The notes under the pieces: generated by a model
Seen by the model: the letters and a program-made list of their open reading frames with translations, nothing else
The model's database searches: none
What the model was told of the DNA's origin: nothing
Origin: Chromatiales bacterium
GTDB taxonomy: Bacteria > Pseudomonadota > Gammaproteobacteria > Chromatiales > Chromatiaceae
Length of the DNA: 56,587 nucleotides
Assembly (NCBI GenBank): GCA_028278145.1
Contig: JANQEV010000032.1
Coordinates: forward strand, 1-56,587
Reading direction: 5' to 3'
In this document: positions 9,153 through 19,529 of the stretch, one piece after another
How the letters are laid out: the number at the start of each line of letters is the position of its first letter
Position numbering within the stretch: position 1 is the stretch's first letter
Translations under genes and position numbers: made by a program

Positions 9153-9172
9153 TACGCCGGTTTTCTGGCGTA
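9153..9172 (-). other. Short inverted repeat between flaG and fliD
   Basis: Eight-base arms (one mismatch) around a four-base loop, on the minus strand downstream of flaG and about 60 bases before fliD. A second perfect seven-base inverted repeat lies at 9123-9141. A TATAAT-like box overlaps the downstream arm. No T-run follows, so I do not call a terminator; it may be an mRNA stem or part of a fliD promoter. Confidence 0.35.
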
Positions 9173-9251
9173 ACCCTGGTCACAACCCTACAATCGTGGT
9201 GTTACCAGATTAATAAATGCAACATTCAGGCCAATATATCGCTACGCAGTA

Positions 9252-9701
9252 TCAGGCAGTAGTCTGAAAAATCACGCCTACAGCTCCATCACCTGAAGAA
9301 TCACTCATGGGGCTGGACTGGGATGATTCAAGCATTTCCCGTATATGCCTGGAAACTGCCAGCACTTCATCTGAAGGCAGCTGCCGGATCATATCACCGG
9401 TTTCACTATCCCATACCTGTACGATGGCGCGACCACTATCTTTATCGATACTGAACTTTAGCTCCCGACGGACACCAAGAATCGCCTCATTCAGCTCATT
9501 GACTACATCTTCAGTCACCTGACTCTGAGCTGGGGCTGGGGCATCATTTACCTTACCTGCATCACTGCGCATAACCAGATCCTGAGGATCGGCTGCCTTA
9601 ACAGAGGACGCTTCCTGGGTTGCGGATGGCTTTGTCTGTTGCGGCCTGGTACTTACTGACTCAGTCAGTAGTCCCGGTCTGTTGACATTTTCGATTGCCA
9701 T
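9252..9701 (-). CDS. flaG: FlaG family flagellar protein
   Basis: Small protein (about 149 residues) whose C-terminal FlaG domain carries the conserved core LKFSIDKDSGRAIVQVWD and a GDMIRQLPSDE block (residues about 85-120). The N-terminus is low-complexity. FlaG in polar flagellates affects filament length; the mechanism is not settled. I prefer the ATG at 9701, which has GGAAAGG at good spacing; a GTG three codons upstream overlaps that site. It sits between fliC and fliD, the standard position. Confidence 0.88.
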   Translation of the reverse strand: MAIENVNRPGLLTESVSTRPQQTKPSATQEASSVKAADPQDLVMRSDAGKVNDAPAPAQSQVTEDVVNELNEAILGVRRELKFSIDKDSGRAIVQVWDSETGDMIRQLPSDEVLAVSRHIREMLESSQSSPMSDSSGDGAVGVIFQTTA

Positions 9702-9727
9702 GACGGTCACCTTTCCTTGAGCAGCTC

Positions 9728-9748
9728 TTCCGGGGCTAGGCCCCGGAA
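9728..9748. other. GC-rich hairpin between fliC and flaG
   Basis: Perfect nine-base-pair stem (TTCCGGGGC with its complement) and a three-base loop, 18 bases after the flagellin stop. There is no T-run on either strand, so it is not a standard intrinsic terminator. A 3' stem that stabilises the abundant flagellin mRNA, or a partial terminator that lowers flaG-fliD read-through, is the likely use (inference). Confidence 0.55.
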
Positions 9749-9766
9749 GGCACTGCTACCTCATCT

Positions 9767-11275
9767 CTACTGTAGCAGTGAGAGAACGGTCTGAGGCTGT
9801 GCATTAGCCTGAGCCAACATTGCTACACCAGCCTGCTGCAGGATCTGAGCCCTGGTCAGTGCGGCAGTCTCGGCAGCGAAGTCAGCATCCCTGATACGTG
9901 AACGAGCAGCTGATACATTCTCGGACACGTTGCTTAGGTTAGCCATCGTTGAATCGAGACGATTCTGAATAGCACCCAACTCAGCACGTTCAGTGTCTAC
10001 ACGGCTCAGAGCAGAATCGATGATTGCTAAAGCATTCTCTGCACCGGCAACCGTGGAGATATCGATGGAGGATACACCAGCTCCAGCAGTTGCTGTGGCG
10101 GCAGTTGAACCTGAGGTATAACCAGCATTGGACTCAAGTGCACCACCAATAACGATACCGGCAGAACCGGTGGAAGATAGATCCACAGTTGCGCGAGTAA
10201 CGTCAGTGGCAATCACTGAAGATCCGGCTGCACCCAAACCAGTTATGCCAGACGCCAGGGCGGAGGTACCGGCAGCAAACTCAATGGAGATATTCCGGCC
10301 ATCAGATGCTGTCAGGGCGACTGCACCAGTTGTACCATTGTAGGTTGCGGTAACGCCAGTCTGATCAGAGACAGCATTAACAGCGGCGGCTACATTACTG
10401 CCCTTAACTGCTGCTGAGGCATCACCGGCAATGGCGCCAAGATCTACACCATTGATACGGATTTGGCCTGCGGTAACAGCGGTAGCACCTGCGGTGATTG
10501 CTGCACCGGCAAGGGTGGTTGCATTCACTGCAGCGGTCACACCGGTATCGCCGGATGATGCATTAATGATGTTCGCAACAGCAATACCACTGGCGGCCGC
10601 ATCAACAGCTGCTACAGTAGCTGTGGTCCAGTTCTCTAGGGAGACACCATCATCTACAGCGGCACCGATATCGTAGCCGTTAATGGTCATATCACCAGCG
10701 GTCAATGCGGTTGCCGTGACCTCGGAACCAGTCACACTGGTGCTATAGCTTGAGCTGGAACCCACACCCAAGGCATTGGCCTGCATGTTACTGATGGTGA
10801 AGGAGAGGTTCTCATTTTTGTTCATACCAATCTGGAACTGCTGGCTGTTAAATGTACCGTCCAGCAGTGCGCGACCGTTGAATGTGGTCTGGGTGGCAGC
10901 ACGATTGATCTCAGCCACCAGCTGGGTGACCTCTTCATTCAGTGACTGTCTGTCACTAGCAGTATTGGATGCGTTAGCAGCCTGCACAGCCAGTTCACGG
11001 ACACGCTGCAGGTTATTGGTGATCTCCTGCATAGCACCTTCAGCCGTCTGAGACATTGAAATACCATCGTTGGCGTTACGAATAGCCTGATTCAGGCCAC
11101 GGACCTGAGAGCTCATACGATTGGAAATTGCAAGACCAGCAGCGTCGTCTTTAGCGCTATTAATACGTAGACCTGAAGACAGTCTCTCAGTCGCCTGTGC
11201 TACAGCACTACCAGACATGTTCAACTGACGCTGTGAGTTCAGCGACATAATATTGGTGTTAATTACCATTGCCAT
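9767..11275 (-). CDS. fliC: Flagellin (FliC)
   Basis: Filament subunit of 502 residues. Seen: D0/D1 N-terminus MAMVINTNIMSLNSQRQL with the RLSSGLRINSAKDDAAGLAI block (residues about 32-51), and the D1/D0 C-terminus ending AQANAQPQTVLSLLQ. The middle (about residues 175-400) is Ala/Thr/Gly-rich and variable and holds two hook-IN-like motifs (TINGYDIGA and RINGVDLGA). It has many Ser/Thr residues that could carry the nonulosonic acid made by the adjacent operon (inference). An AGGAG site precedes the ATG. It has its own sigma-28-type promoter. Confidence 0.97.
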   Translation of the reverse strand: MAMVINTNIMSLNSQRQLNMSGSAVAQATERLSSGLRINSAKDDAAGLAISNRMSSQVRGLNQAIRNANDGISMSQTAEGAMQEITNNLQRVRELAVQAANASNTASDRQSLNEEVTQLVAEINRAATQTTFNGRALLDGTFNSQQFQIGMNKNENLSFTISNMQANALGVGSSSSYSTSVTGSEVTATALTAGDMTINGYDIGAAVDDGVSLENWTTATVAAVDAAASGIAVANIINASSGDTGVTAAVNATTLAGAAITAGATAVTAGQIRINGVDLGAIAGDASAAVKGSNVAAAVNAVSDQTGVTATYNGTTGAVALTASDGRNISIEFAAGTSALASGITGLGAAGSSVIATDVTRATVDLSSTGSAGIVIGGALESNAGYTSGSTAATATAGAGVSSIDISTVAGAENALAIIDSALSRVDTERAELGAIQNRLDSTMANLSNVSENVSAARSRIRDADFAAETAALTRAQILQQAGVAMLAQANAQPQTVLSLLQ

Positions 11276-11384
11276 GATTTTTTCTCCTAATCCCCCTCAG
11301 TCATGCTTGTAACGATCTTGGGGTCAGGTTGATATTTGGCGGATATACCTGAATTTATTCTGGTATTTACCGCCTCCGGTAATT

Positions 11385-11412
11385 GTAGCGGCAGGGGGTA
11401 TTAGAAACTTTA
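11385..11412 (-). promoter_or_regulatory. Sigma-28 (FliA) promoter of fliC
   Basis: On the minus strand, TAAAGTTT (11412-11405), a 12-base spacer and GCCGCTAC (11392-11385), against the consensus TAAAGTTT-N11-GCCGATAA; the spacer is one base long and the -10 has two changes. It predicts a leader of about 100 bases before the fliC ATG. This is the only clear signal in the 396-base gap between flgL and fliC. A weak six-base stem at 11624-11649, followed by a T-rich minus strand, may end the flgL transcript. Confidence 0.75.
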
Positions 11413-11671
11413 GTGGTTTATCATTCAAAACCGTGCCTGGTTCACAGTATCTACGCACCACTATAACCACATGAATATACACATGTTTTTGCTAAATCAG
11501 AGACAGAATTACTCATGTCGGGGAAAAAGGTTCCTGACTTTGTACTACCACTCAATGAGTAAGACAGATAATTAGGAAATTTGTTGAAAATTGAGGCTAT
11601 GAAAAAGCCAAAAACACTGCAACTGGAGTAGATGCATCAATCAACTCCAACATCTTTTTTGTAGGTGTTTT

Positions 11672-12865
11672 CTATATGAAGTTGAACAGGGAGAGGCCCT
11701 GCACCTTTACATAGGCCTGCTGGGCCGCCTGCAGAGCTACTGTCTCTCGGTTGAAGCGACTTATGGCCTCGGTGTAATCCAGGTCCTCCACCGAGGATAG
11801 ATGGGTCTGCAAGGAAAGTTTGATATCTGCATTTACCTCCACCTGCTCATTGATGGCATTTAATCTGGCCCCTACCAAAGAGTGGACATCAGACACTTTT
11901 CCCATGGCAAGCTGAATATCTTCCAGGTAGTTATCCACAGCCTCACGTGCCTCTAGGGTTGATGCCATCTGCAGCAGAGTTTCCATTATATTTCGCTTAC
12001 CTGGGGTGGCTGGCGTGGTGCCAGTAGTCAAACCGGTATCTGCGGTAGATGCAGCAACTATATCGATATCCCCATCACTTGAAGAAAGGGTTACCGTGGT
12101 TGTGCCAGCCATGACTGCAGATACATTGGTTATATCTGAGAGCAGATTGATGGCATCGTGTATCTGGCCCGCCCTCTCAGTTGCATTGGCAGCAGCTGGT
12201 ATAGCTCCCACGCTTATACCATTGATGGTCAGATCACCATCAGCAATGGCACCAAAACTGGTGGCCGCAATACCGGTAACTGATGCATAGGGGCCGGTAT
12301 CAACATCCACAAACAGATCGAATCCGTTATCTCCATCGGCAATGGTACGATCGGCAGAAATCTGCAGCTGTCGCTGCCCCTGATCACCATTATAGATATA
12401 GGTATCGGTAGCAGTTCTGGTAAAGGGCTTGGTGCCACTCTTATAGCCGGCAAATATATAGTCACCACTAGCATCTCTGGTATTAGCCAGCCCTTCCAAC
12501 TCATGCACCAGCTGCCTGATTTCTGCTGCAATTGCAGCAGTATCCGACGCAGTCAATACGGCTAAATTATTGCCCTGAACTCCCAACTCATGACTACGTT
12601 GCAGCAGATTGGTTATACCAAACAGAGCACTCTCCTCCTGTTCCAGCCTGGATTGTGCGCGATCTGCATTTACCTGGTACTGATCAACCCTACCGATGGC
12701 ACTCTTGAGATCTACCACCCTGACGGAACCGGTGGGATCATCCGAAGGAGTCAGGATGCGTTTACCGCTGGAGAGCTGGAGTTGGGTCTTGCTCATACGC
12801 GCCTGCTGCTCCAGCATGGCACTAACAGACATATCCGACATATTTTTGGTAGAGACTCGAAACAT
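11672..12865 (-). CDS. flgL: Hook-filament junction protein FlgL (HAP3)
   Basis: Joins hook to filament. Seen: N-terminal RVSTKNMSDMSVSAMLEQQ and LSSGKRILTPSDDPTGSVR block (residues about 1-50), and C-terminal YTEAISRFNRETVALQAAQ helix. At 397 residues it is longer than the roughly 300-residue typical form. The extra length is a central insert (residues about 200-290) holding a hook-IN-like motif (GDLTINGISVGAI), much like the motif in the flagellin of this window. It follows flgK by two bases. Confidence 0.95.
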   Translation of the reverse strand: MFRVSTKNMSDMSVSAMLEQQARMSKTQLQLSSGKRILTPSDDPTGSVRVVDLKSAIGRVDQYQVNADRAQSRLEQEESALFGITNLLQRSHELGVQGNNLAVLTASDTAAIAAEIRQLVHELEGLANTRDASGDYIFAGYKSGTKPFTRTATDTYIYNGDQGQRQLQISADRTIADGDNGFDLFVDVDTGPYASVTGIAATSFGAIADGDLTINGISVGAIPAAANATERAGQIHDAINLLSDITNVSAVMAGTTTVTLSSSDGDIDIVAASTADTGLTTGTTPATPGKRNIMETLLQMASTLEAREAVDNYLEDIQLAMGKVSDVHSLVGARLNAINEQVEVNADIKLSLQTHLSSVEDLDYTEAISRFNRETVALQAAQQAYVKVQGLSLFNFI

Positions 12866-12867
12866 GT

Positions 12868-14835
12868 TTATCTCCTGACAGCCCCTAACAGACTGTCAAA
12901 CAGCGTATTGGATACCGATATAACCTGGGCTGCAGCCTGGTAGGCCTGCTGAAATCGCACCAGATTTGCTGCCTCTTCATCCAGATTCACCCCCGATACC
13001 GAAGAGAACGACTCCTGATTAAAATCCAGCAATGTCTTCTGTGCCGCATGGTTGTTTTCTGCCACACTGGTCTTGATACCGACATCAGCGATCAACTGGG
13101 CATAGGTCCCCTGCAGGGTGGTAGTTGCAGCCAGTGAATTGGCTGAGTCAGCCTGCAGTACATTGGTGGTCTGTATCTGCCCCAGAGCCAAAGCATTGCG
13201 GTTGTCACCTACACCACCGGTGTTGTAACCAATGGTAAACTCATCCCCGGTGGCAGGCGCACCAGTGATCTGAACCCGATAGCCGTAATCCAGAGGGCCA
13301 GGTGTTGGAAATACCTCAGCACCAGCCGTATAGGCAATACCGGCTTCCAGCAGCACCGGGGCCCCTGGGTTGGTATTGTCATATACGCTGTAGGTATTGG
13401 CCGCAGTAAAGCGAATCATAATCGGTGGCGTTAAGGCACCAGCCGTGGTGGTGAAGGACGCATTGGTTATATCTACCACTGACCCGGCAGAGATAGCCCC
13501 GGTGGTTCCGGTATTATTCACCGATGCCCCTGTGACTATGGGTGCAGCTGCAGCAACCTGGCGCCCATCGGTAATATTCAACCCCATATTGTTTGCGGCT
13601 ACCCTGGTGGGACGAATTATAGTGGTCTCACCGGCTGCTGGCGCACCACCTAAAGCCAGGGTAAAGCCATCATTGGTCAGGGTTGCCGGGGTAGCAGTGT
13701 CCAGATTAAAGACGGTGTCATCTGACAATCTGGTCAGGGTATAGTTGGTACCACCTGTAAATACAAGACGGTAATTACTGGCGGTCAGATCCGTAATATC
13801 AGAATAGCTGAAAGCCACGGTACCGGTTGCACCAGATTCCTGTACTACCACGCCCTGACTGGTAACAGGTGCATTAAACATCAAACCACCCAGGTTTCCA
13901 TCCAGATCCATGCCGCGCTGATGTTGGGTGTTCATCTCATCGATGATGCCCAGGGCCACCAACCCAAGTTTGTTCTGGCTGGCATCCAGGATTTCAGAGC
14001 GGAAGGAGACCAAGCCCCCCACCTGCCCGCCAGTCATAAAATCAGTGATATTTTGGGCAGCACCCTGGCCAGAATAGAGGATATCCAGATTCTCTCCATC
14101 TGTGGCTACAGCTGTAGATAGGGTGGCAGAAGTAGCACCCACCACCAGGGCCTGACCCTTACCGGCAAATACATTAATGGCACCGTCGGCCTGCTCAACG
14201 GTATTTATACCAACAAACTCAGATAGATCATTCAGTAGTTGATCCCGCTTATCCAACAGGTCATTGGGATTACCTGGTTCAGTGACAATCTGGACATTCA
14301 GCGCAGCTATATTTTGTGAAATGCTGTTGATCTCATCTATGCTGCTGCTCAACTCATTATTCAGCTGCCTGCGAGCCTCATCGATCTGCCGGTTCAGATC
14401 ATGGAAGCGGTCAACCAGGGAACCACTTTCCACCAGTAGTACTTCGCGGGCCGCTATGGAGGTAGGATCATCCGCTACCGTCTGCACTGCGGTAAACAGA
14501 TCCTGTATCGCGGGATCAAGTCCGGTATCACTATCCGCCAACAGGTTATCCAGTCGGCTGGCACGGGTGAAATAGGTCTCAAGCTCAGCGGTTGAAGAGA
14601 GGCTAGTTCGCACCGAACTGGCCAGAAACTGGTCATACTGGCGTTCGATCTGAGTTATCTTGACTCCGGAACCTACCCAGTCACTTCCCAGTTTTTGTGG
14701 TTCACGGGTAGCAAGATCCACCCGCTGGCGGTTATAACCCTCAGTCTCGGCATTGGCAATATTGTGCCCGGTAGTCGTCAACGAACGCTGGAACGACAAC
14801 AGAGCTGAGACACCTATGTTTAATATACCTGCCAT
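12868..14835 (-). CDS. flgK: Hook-associated protein FlgK (HAP1)
   Basis: First junction protein above the hook. Seen: N-terminal ILNIGVSALLSFQRSL and TTGHNIANAETEGYNRQRV (residues about 3-41), and the C-terminal NLDEEAANLVRFQQAYQAAA and SVSNTLFDSLLGAVRR. The start is placed at the ATG giving MAGILNIG with GGTGAGAAG just upstream; the open frame runs 15 codons further but without family features. About 655 residues, on the long side, with a variable middle. It is two bases from flgL, so the two junction proteins are made together. Confidence 0.95.
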   Translation of the reverse strand: MAGILNIGVSALLSFQRSLTTTGHNIANAETEGYNRQRVDLATREPQKLGSDWVGSGVKITQIERQYDQFLASSVRTSLSSTAELETYFTRASRLDNLLADSDTGLDPAIQDLFTAVQTVADDPTSIAAREVLLVESGSLVDRFHDLNRQIDEARRQLNNELSSSIDEINSISQNIAALNVQIVTEPGNPNDLLDKRDQLLNDLSEFVGINTVEQADGAINVFAGKGQALVVGATSATLSTAVATDGENLDILYSGQGAAQNITDFMTGGQVGGLVSFRSEILDASQNKLGLVALGIIDEMNTQHQRGMDLDGNLGGLMFNAPVTSQGVVVQESGATGTVAFSYSDITDLTASNYRLVFTGGTNYTLTRLSDDTVFNLDTATPATLTNDGFTLALGGAPAAGETTIIRPTRVAANNMGLNITDGRQVAAAAPIVTGASVNNTGTTGAISAGSVVDITNASFTTTAGALTPPIMIRFTAANTYSVYDNTNPGAPVLLEAGIAYTAGAEVFPTPGPLDYGYRVQITGAPATGDEFTIGYNTGGVGDNRNALALGQIQTTNVLQADSANSLAATTTLQGTYAQLIADVGIKTSVAENNHAAQKTLLDFNQESFSSVSGVNLDEEAANLVRFQQAYQAAAQVISVSNTLFDSLLGAVRR

Positions 14836-14914
14836 CTTCTCACCTGATCTTTGGGTATCTCTGGATTTGGAAGCGGGCACAACTCACCCGCAACCACAAA
14901 AGATCCCATATCTG

Positions 14915-16012
14915 TTATAGCGACCTGTGACCGCTATCCTTAAGCTGAAGCAAAGCCTGCTGCATATCCTTGCCTTCCAGTATCGACGTCAACTTGGCCG
15001 CATAGCGTGGATCTGTGGCATATCCGGCCTTCTGCAGCTCCTTGAAGAAGGTCCTGCTATCTGAAGTGCTTGCCAAGGCCTTGGAATAGCGAGGATTTCT
15101 GCGCAAAAAGTCGACATAATCATTAAAACTGTCGCGAAATGAGCCGTACGCCCGGAAACCGTCACGTTTTTTCACTGCTACGCCATTTTCATATTCCAGC
15201 GTACGGAGCTTTACGCTATCGCCCTTCCAACTCCTGCCACTCTTGATTCCAAACAGGTTGAAGGCAGAACCACCCTTGCCAGAAGGCATGATATGGCGCC
15301 CCCATCCAGTCTCCAGGGCGGCCTGTGACAGCAGAGCAGCAGGGGCCAGGCCAAGCTTGTCTGCCGCCTCACGTGCCCAAGGCCACAGCTGCTGTACAAA
15401 GTCAGCTTTTTTCCAGGTCTTGGGATTAGTGGTTACAACATGCTGCTGCGGGGCAACCTCAGGCTTGGGATTGATCAGTGGTTGTGATGCCTGATCAGGC
15501 TTAAAACTGGATAGGGCCAACGGACCTGGGGATGGCTCAGGTATGGCATGCTGCATACTGATGCGGTTACCTGCCTGCATCTGATCCTGCCCCATGGCAA
15601 TGATCGGCCTGCCATCCTGCATGGACACCGGGATACTGGAGCTGCGCTCCAACATGCTTATGACTTCTTTACGGTATTCGCTGTAGCTGTTTGCCGGATT
15701 GGAGTCGTTCGCAGCCTGTTTTCCACCCATCTGCTCCTTGATCACCCCAGCCAGCCCCAGGCCCTTACTCTCTGAGAGATGCACCGCCAGCTGCTGATCG
15801 TACATATCACGGTACTGCCTGCTGTGGTTGTTATCCAGAATGCCATCTGCCAATTTGGCTTTACGCATACTCTTCAGCATCATCTGGGTAAAAATGGACT
15901 CGAACTGCTTTGCCACCTGGTCCAGAGAACCCTTGGCATCTTTGCGGGCCCGGGCCTTGAGCTCAGCTACGCCCTGAAAATCTGTATAAACTGATGCTGT
16001 TGCTGTAGTCAT
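14915..16012 (-). CDS. flgJ: Flagellar rod assembly protein/muramidase FlgJ
   Basis: Two-domain FlgJ of 365 residues. The N-terminal rod-binding domain (about residues 15-110) has the FESIFTQMMLKSMRKAKL block. The C-terminal glucosaminidase domain (about 200-355) has ALLSQAALETGWG, with the likely catalytic Glu, and NLFGIKSGRSWKG. It opens the peptidoglycan for rod growth in the periplasm. It follows flgI by 10 bases. The two-domain form is typical of gamma- and betaproteobacteria. Confidence 0.95.
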   Translation of the reverse strand: MTTATASVYTDFQGVAELKARARKDAKGSLDQVAKQFESIFTQMMLKSMRKAKLADGILDNNHSRQYRDMYDQQLAVHLSESKGLGLAGVIKEQMGGKQAANDSNPANSYSEYRKEVISMLERSSSIPVSMQDGRPIIAMGQDQMQAGNRISMQHAIPEPSPGPLALSSFKPDQASQPLINPKPEVAPQQHVVTTNPKTWKKADFVQQLWPWAREAADKLGLAPAALLSQAALETGWGRHIMPSGKGGSAFNLFGIKSGRSWKGDSVKLRTLEYENGVAVKKRDGFRAYGSFRDSFNDYVDFLRRNPRYSKALASTSDSRTFFKELQKAGYATDPRYAAKLTSILEGKDMQQALLQLKDSGHRSL

Positions 16013-16022
16013 GACTCTATAC

Positions 16023-17150
16023 CTAGATAACTATTAGCTCTGCCCGCAGGGATCCGGCCTGCTTAAGCGCTTCAAGAATCGCCACCAGATCACTAGGAGC
16101 AGCCCCAACCTGATTCACTGCACGTACCACCTCACCCAGGGTCACGCCGGTATTGAACAGGAACATACGGCTGCCGCCCTCTTCCACATCGACCTGGGTA
16201 CTGGGAACCACTGCGGTAGTACCGCCAGCAAGTGCACCTGGTTGGGATACCTGCTGGTCTTCACTGATGGTTACGGTGAGATTACCGTGAGAGACGGCAG
16301 CAGGTGATACCCGCACCTCGCTGCTAATAACTACGGTACCAGTACGAGAATTAACCACTATGCGCGCCGGGGCCGCACCTGGATCCACCTCCAGATTCTC
16401 GATCAGAGAGACAAAGCTTACGCGCTGGGCTGGATCCAGTGGCGAATCTACCCGGATAGATGTGGCATCGATAGCCTTAGCAGAACCCGGGCCAACACTT
16501 TCATTGATGCTATCCACTACCCGGCGTGCGGTAGTGAAGTCACTCCGATGCAGATTCAATACCAGGAAGTTATTAGCATTAAACGGATTTTTCACCATAC
16601 GTTCCACGCTGGCGCCATTTGGAATGCGTCCAACACTGGGGATATTTATGGTGATACTTGAACCATCGGCACCGGAGGCACTCAGACCACCAACCACCAG
16701 ATTGCCTTGAGCAATTGCATACACCTTGCCGTCAGCACCTTTTAGGGGAGTCATCAGCAGAGTACCGCCACGTAGGCTCTTGGCATCACCGATGGAAGAA
16801 ACGGTTACATCTATCTTCTGCCCCGGTTTAGCGAAGGCCGGAAGATCGGCATGGATGGTTACCGCTGCCACATTCTTGGGATTGAGCTTGGTCCCGGCTG
16901 GCACAACTATGCCAAGCTGGGTCAACATGCTTCTGAGACTCTGCTCGGTAAATGGCGAGGAGTTAACCTTGTCACCACTGCCATTCAGACCCACCACCAG
17001 ACCGTACCCAATCAACTGGTTGCTACGCACACCGGCTATCGAAGCGATATCCTTTACCCGGGCGGCATGGCTAGCTGGAGCAATTAGACCAATAGTCAGC
17101 ACCAGGGTGGCAATCAAAAACATGGATAGATTTCTGTTTGTCTGTTTCAT
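16023..17150 (-). CDS. flgI: Flagellar P-ring protein FlgI
   Basis: Periplasmic ring in the peptidoglycan layer. Seen: N-terminal signal peptide (about 29 residues ending SHA), then [20 protein letters not shown] and [11 protein letters not shown] (residues about 30-60), and the C-terminal [21 protein letters not shown] block. 375 residues is normal. It lies 9 bases after flgH and 10 before flgJ. Confidence 0.96.
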   Translation of the reverse strand: MKQTNRNLSMFLIATLVLTIGLIAPASHAARVKDIASIAGVRSNQLIGYGLVVGLNGSGDKVNSSPFTEQSLRSMLTQLGIVVPAGTKLNPKNVAAVTIHADLPAFAKPGQKIDVTVSSIGDAKSLRGGTLLMTPLKGADGKVYAIAQGNLVVGGLSASGADGSSITINIPSVGRIPNGASVERMVKNPFNANNFLVLNLHRSDFTTARRVVDSINESVGPGSAKAIDATSIRVDSPLDPAQRVSFVSLIENLEVDPGAAPARIVVNSRTGTVVISSEVRVSPAAVSHGNLTVTISEDQQVSQPGALAGGTTAVVPSTQVDVEEGGSRMFLFNTGVTLGEVVRAVNQVGAAPSDLVAILEALKQAGSLRAELIVI

Positions 17151-17159
17151 GACAGCCTC

Positions 17160-17867
17160 CTAAAACGGCATGATGGCACTGACAAAGAACTTGGCCAGCC
17201 AACCCATTACGTTGGAATCAGCCACCGGACCATCACCTACATAGATGATGGTGGGATCGGCCAGGCGGGTGGATTCAACCGTATTGGTGGAATCTATATC
17301 TGAAGGCCGCACGATACCGGACAGCTTGATATATTCGTTACCCTGATTGATCCCGATGCGTTTTTCTCCCCGCACACTTAGATAACCGTTTGACAGAACC
17401 TCAATTACGGTAACGGTGATATCGCCAGTGAGCTTATTACTCTGGGAACTGTCGCCCTCACCCTCAAAGGCATGCGTTGACTGCATATTCATACCCAGAT
17501 TTAGATCACTGTTAGTGGCCAGAGGTAGCTTACCTGACACATCAAACTGGGGAGTGGTGCCCAGGATAGTAGGGTTGGTAATACTGGTGTTGTTGGTTTT
17601 ATCCACGGCAGTCTCGGCCTTCTTGGTGGCGTCGGTCTGCTCTACCAGTTTTACGGTCAGCATATCGCCCACCCGACGAGCCCGGATATTCTCAAACCAG
17701 AAGTTGGAATAACCGGTCTGATAGATGGAACCTGAGCCTTCCGGGGCTGGTGGCGGCACCATGGGTCGAACTGGAGCGTAGTCCGGATCACGTTTGGGTG
17801 GTGTATTACAGCCAGTGACCAGGATTGTCACCAGTATCGACAGCAGAATTGTAAGTCTTGTTTTCAT
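17160..17867 (-). CDS. flgH: Flagellar L-ring lipoprotein FlgH
   Basis: Outer-membrane ring lipoprotein. Seen: signal peptide with lipobox LVTGC (Cys near residue 20), then SIYQTGYSNFWFENIRARRVG, MLTVKLVEQTDATKKAET, and the C-terminal LSGIVRPSDID. 235 residues is usual. It follows flgG by 32 bases. Confidence 0.96.
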   Translation of the reverse strand: MKTRLTILLSILVTILVTGCNTPPKRDPDYAPVRPMVPPPAPEGSGSIYQTGYSNFWFENIRARRVGDMLTVKLVEQTDATKKAETAVDKTNNTSITNPTILGTTPQFDVSGKLPLATNSDLNLGMNMQSTHAFEGEGDSSQSNKLTGDITVTVIEVLSNGYLSVRGEKRIGINQGNEYIKLSGIVRPSDIDSTNTVESTRLADPTIIYVGDGPVADSNVMGWLAKFFVSAIMPF

Positions 17868-17899
17868 CTTAATATCCTGGTCCTTAACCCTTATCCATA

Positions 17900-18685
17900 T
17901 CAGAGCTGGTTACTCACGTAGGAGAGCATTTCATCTGTGGTGGAGATGGCCTTGGAGTTCATCTCATAGGCACGTTGGGTCTCAATCATATTCACCAACT
18001 CTTCCACCACATTGACGTTAGAACTCTCCAGGGAACCCTGAATTACAGTACCCAGACCATCTGCACCAGGAGTGGCAGTCTGAGGTGAGCCGCTTGCTGC
18101 CGACTCCCGAAACAGGTTGTCACCAATGGCTTCCAGGCCAGTTGGGTTGATAAAGTCTGCCAGCTCAATATTTCCAATAGTGGTTGGTGTACTGGAACCG
18201 GAAACCAGAGCTGAAACCACTCCATCGGAGCCGATAGTCACGCTCAGGGTATTGGCCGGAACGGTAATAGCCGGCTCAAAGGCGTAGCCGTTGGCATTGA
18301 CTATCTGCCCATCAGCATCCACTCCAAAGGAACCATCACGGGTGTAGACGATGGTGCCATCCGGGTGCAGTACCTGGAAAAAGCCACGCCCCTGAACAGC
18401 TATATCGAAGGCATTGCCAGTCTGGGTAATATTGCCCTGGGTGTGCAGCTTCTGGGTTGCCACGGTGCGCACACCGGTACCAAGAGCCAGACCAGATGGT
18501 AGCTGGGTGTCCTGGGATGATTGGGCACCCACTTGCCTGACATTCTGATAGATCAGATCTTCAAACACGGCCCGATCACGCTTGAAGCCAGTGGTCTTTA
18601 CATTGGCCAGGTTGTTGGCAATGACAGACATCTGGGTCTGCTGTGCATCCAATCCTGTCTTTGCTATCCAGAGTGCCGGGTACAT
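17900..18685 (-). CDS. flgG: Flagellar distal rod protein FlgG
   Basis: Distal rod subunit of 261 residues. Seen: [19 protein letters not shown] and [20 protein letters not shown] at residues about 4-43, the [21 protein letters not shown] block, and the C-terminal [20 protein letters not shown]. All are hallmarks of FlgG. It follows flgF after 72 bases. Confidence 0.96.
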   Translation of the reverse strand: MYPALWIAKTGLDAQQTQMSVIANNLANVKTTGFKRDRAVFEDLIYQNVRQVGAQSSQDTQLPSGLALGTGVRTVATQKLHTQGNITQTGNAFDIAVQGRGFFQVLHPDGTIVYTRDGSFGVDADGQIVNANGYAFEPAITVPANTLSVTIGSDGVVSALVSGSSTPTTIGNIELADFINPTGLEAIGDNLFRESAASGSPQTATPGADGLGTVIQGSLESSNVNVVEELVNMIETQRAYEMNSKAISTTDEMLSYVSNQL

Positions 18686-18757
18686 AATCTTTTCCTTTCT
18701 GTTCTAATCTGTTTTAACTCTACATATTGGTTAAGCAATATCTTTGCCAGGTTTGAA

Positions 18758-19498
18758 TCAGCCCATCCGCATAATGCTTACTGAGCCCTGCTCCATCTCT
18801 TCTGCGGTCTTCATCATCTTGACCTGGATCTCAAACCTGCGTGATAGCTCGATCATATCCACCATGGAATCCACCACGTTCACGTTACTCCCCTCCAGGG
18901 CACCACTAACCAGCTGTAGCGATACATCCGGTTCCGCCGTGACACCAGGCTTCAGGCGCATCAGGCCATCCTTACCCTTTTCCATATCACTATTGGCGGG
19001 ATTGACCATCTTGATCTGATCCACAATAGCCAGCTCATTAGCCGCCTGCCCCAGGGGGCGTATGGAGATGGTTCCGTCCGGGGCGATATCTATCTTCTCA
19101 GCAGGAGGGATGGCAATAGGCCCTCCATTGCCGGTAACTGGCAACCCGTTGCCGGTGGTGAGCAGGCCATTGGCATCCAGTTTCAGGTCACCACGTCTGG
19201 TGTAGGCCTCGGTGCCATCCGGTGCCTGCACCGCAATCCAGCCTTTACCATTCAACGCCACATCCAGTTCACGTCCGGTCTGTACAATAGAGCCAGATTT
19301 GAAGTCTGTAGCTGGGCGCTCACTCAGGGCATAGACTCTGGTGGGATGTCCATCACCAAATACCGGCATGCTGCGAAACTGCTGCAGGTCAGCCAGAAAT
19401 CCGGTGGTATTGGCATTGGCCAGATTGTTGCTATTGGTGGCCTGTGCCAGGAGAGTCTCCTTGGCACCACTCATAGCTACATATAGCATTCTGTCCAT
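18758..19498 (-). CDS. flgF: Flagellar proximal rod protein FlgF
   Basis: Proximal rod subunit of 246 residues. Seen: MDRMLYVAMSGAKETLLAQ and NNLANANTTGFLADLQQF (residues 1-42), NGKGWIAVQAPDGTEAYTR, and the C-terminal GSNVNVVDSMVDMIELSRRF. The first of the flgF-flgL run after a 71-base gap from flgE that holds a hairpin. Confidence 0.95.
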   Translation of the reverse strand: MDRMLYVAMSGAKETLLAQATNSNNLANANTTGFLADLQQFRSMPVFGDGHPTRVYALSERPATDFKSGSIVQTGRELDVALNGKGWIAVQAPDGTEAYTRRGDLKLDANGLLTTGNGLPVTGNGGPIAIPPAEKIDIAPDGTISIRPLGQAANELAIVDQIKMVNPANSDMEKGKDGLMRLKPGVTAEPDVSLQLVSGALEGSNVNVVDSMVDMIELSRRFEIQVKMMKTAEEMEQGSVSIMRMG

Positions 19499-19529
19499 GT
19501 TTATCTCCTGAGTCTGTCGTGATCAAGGG

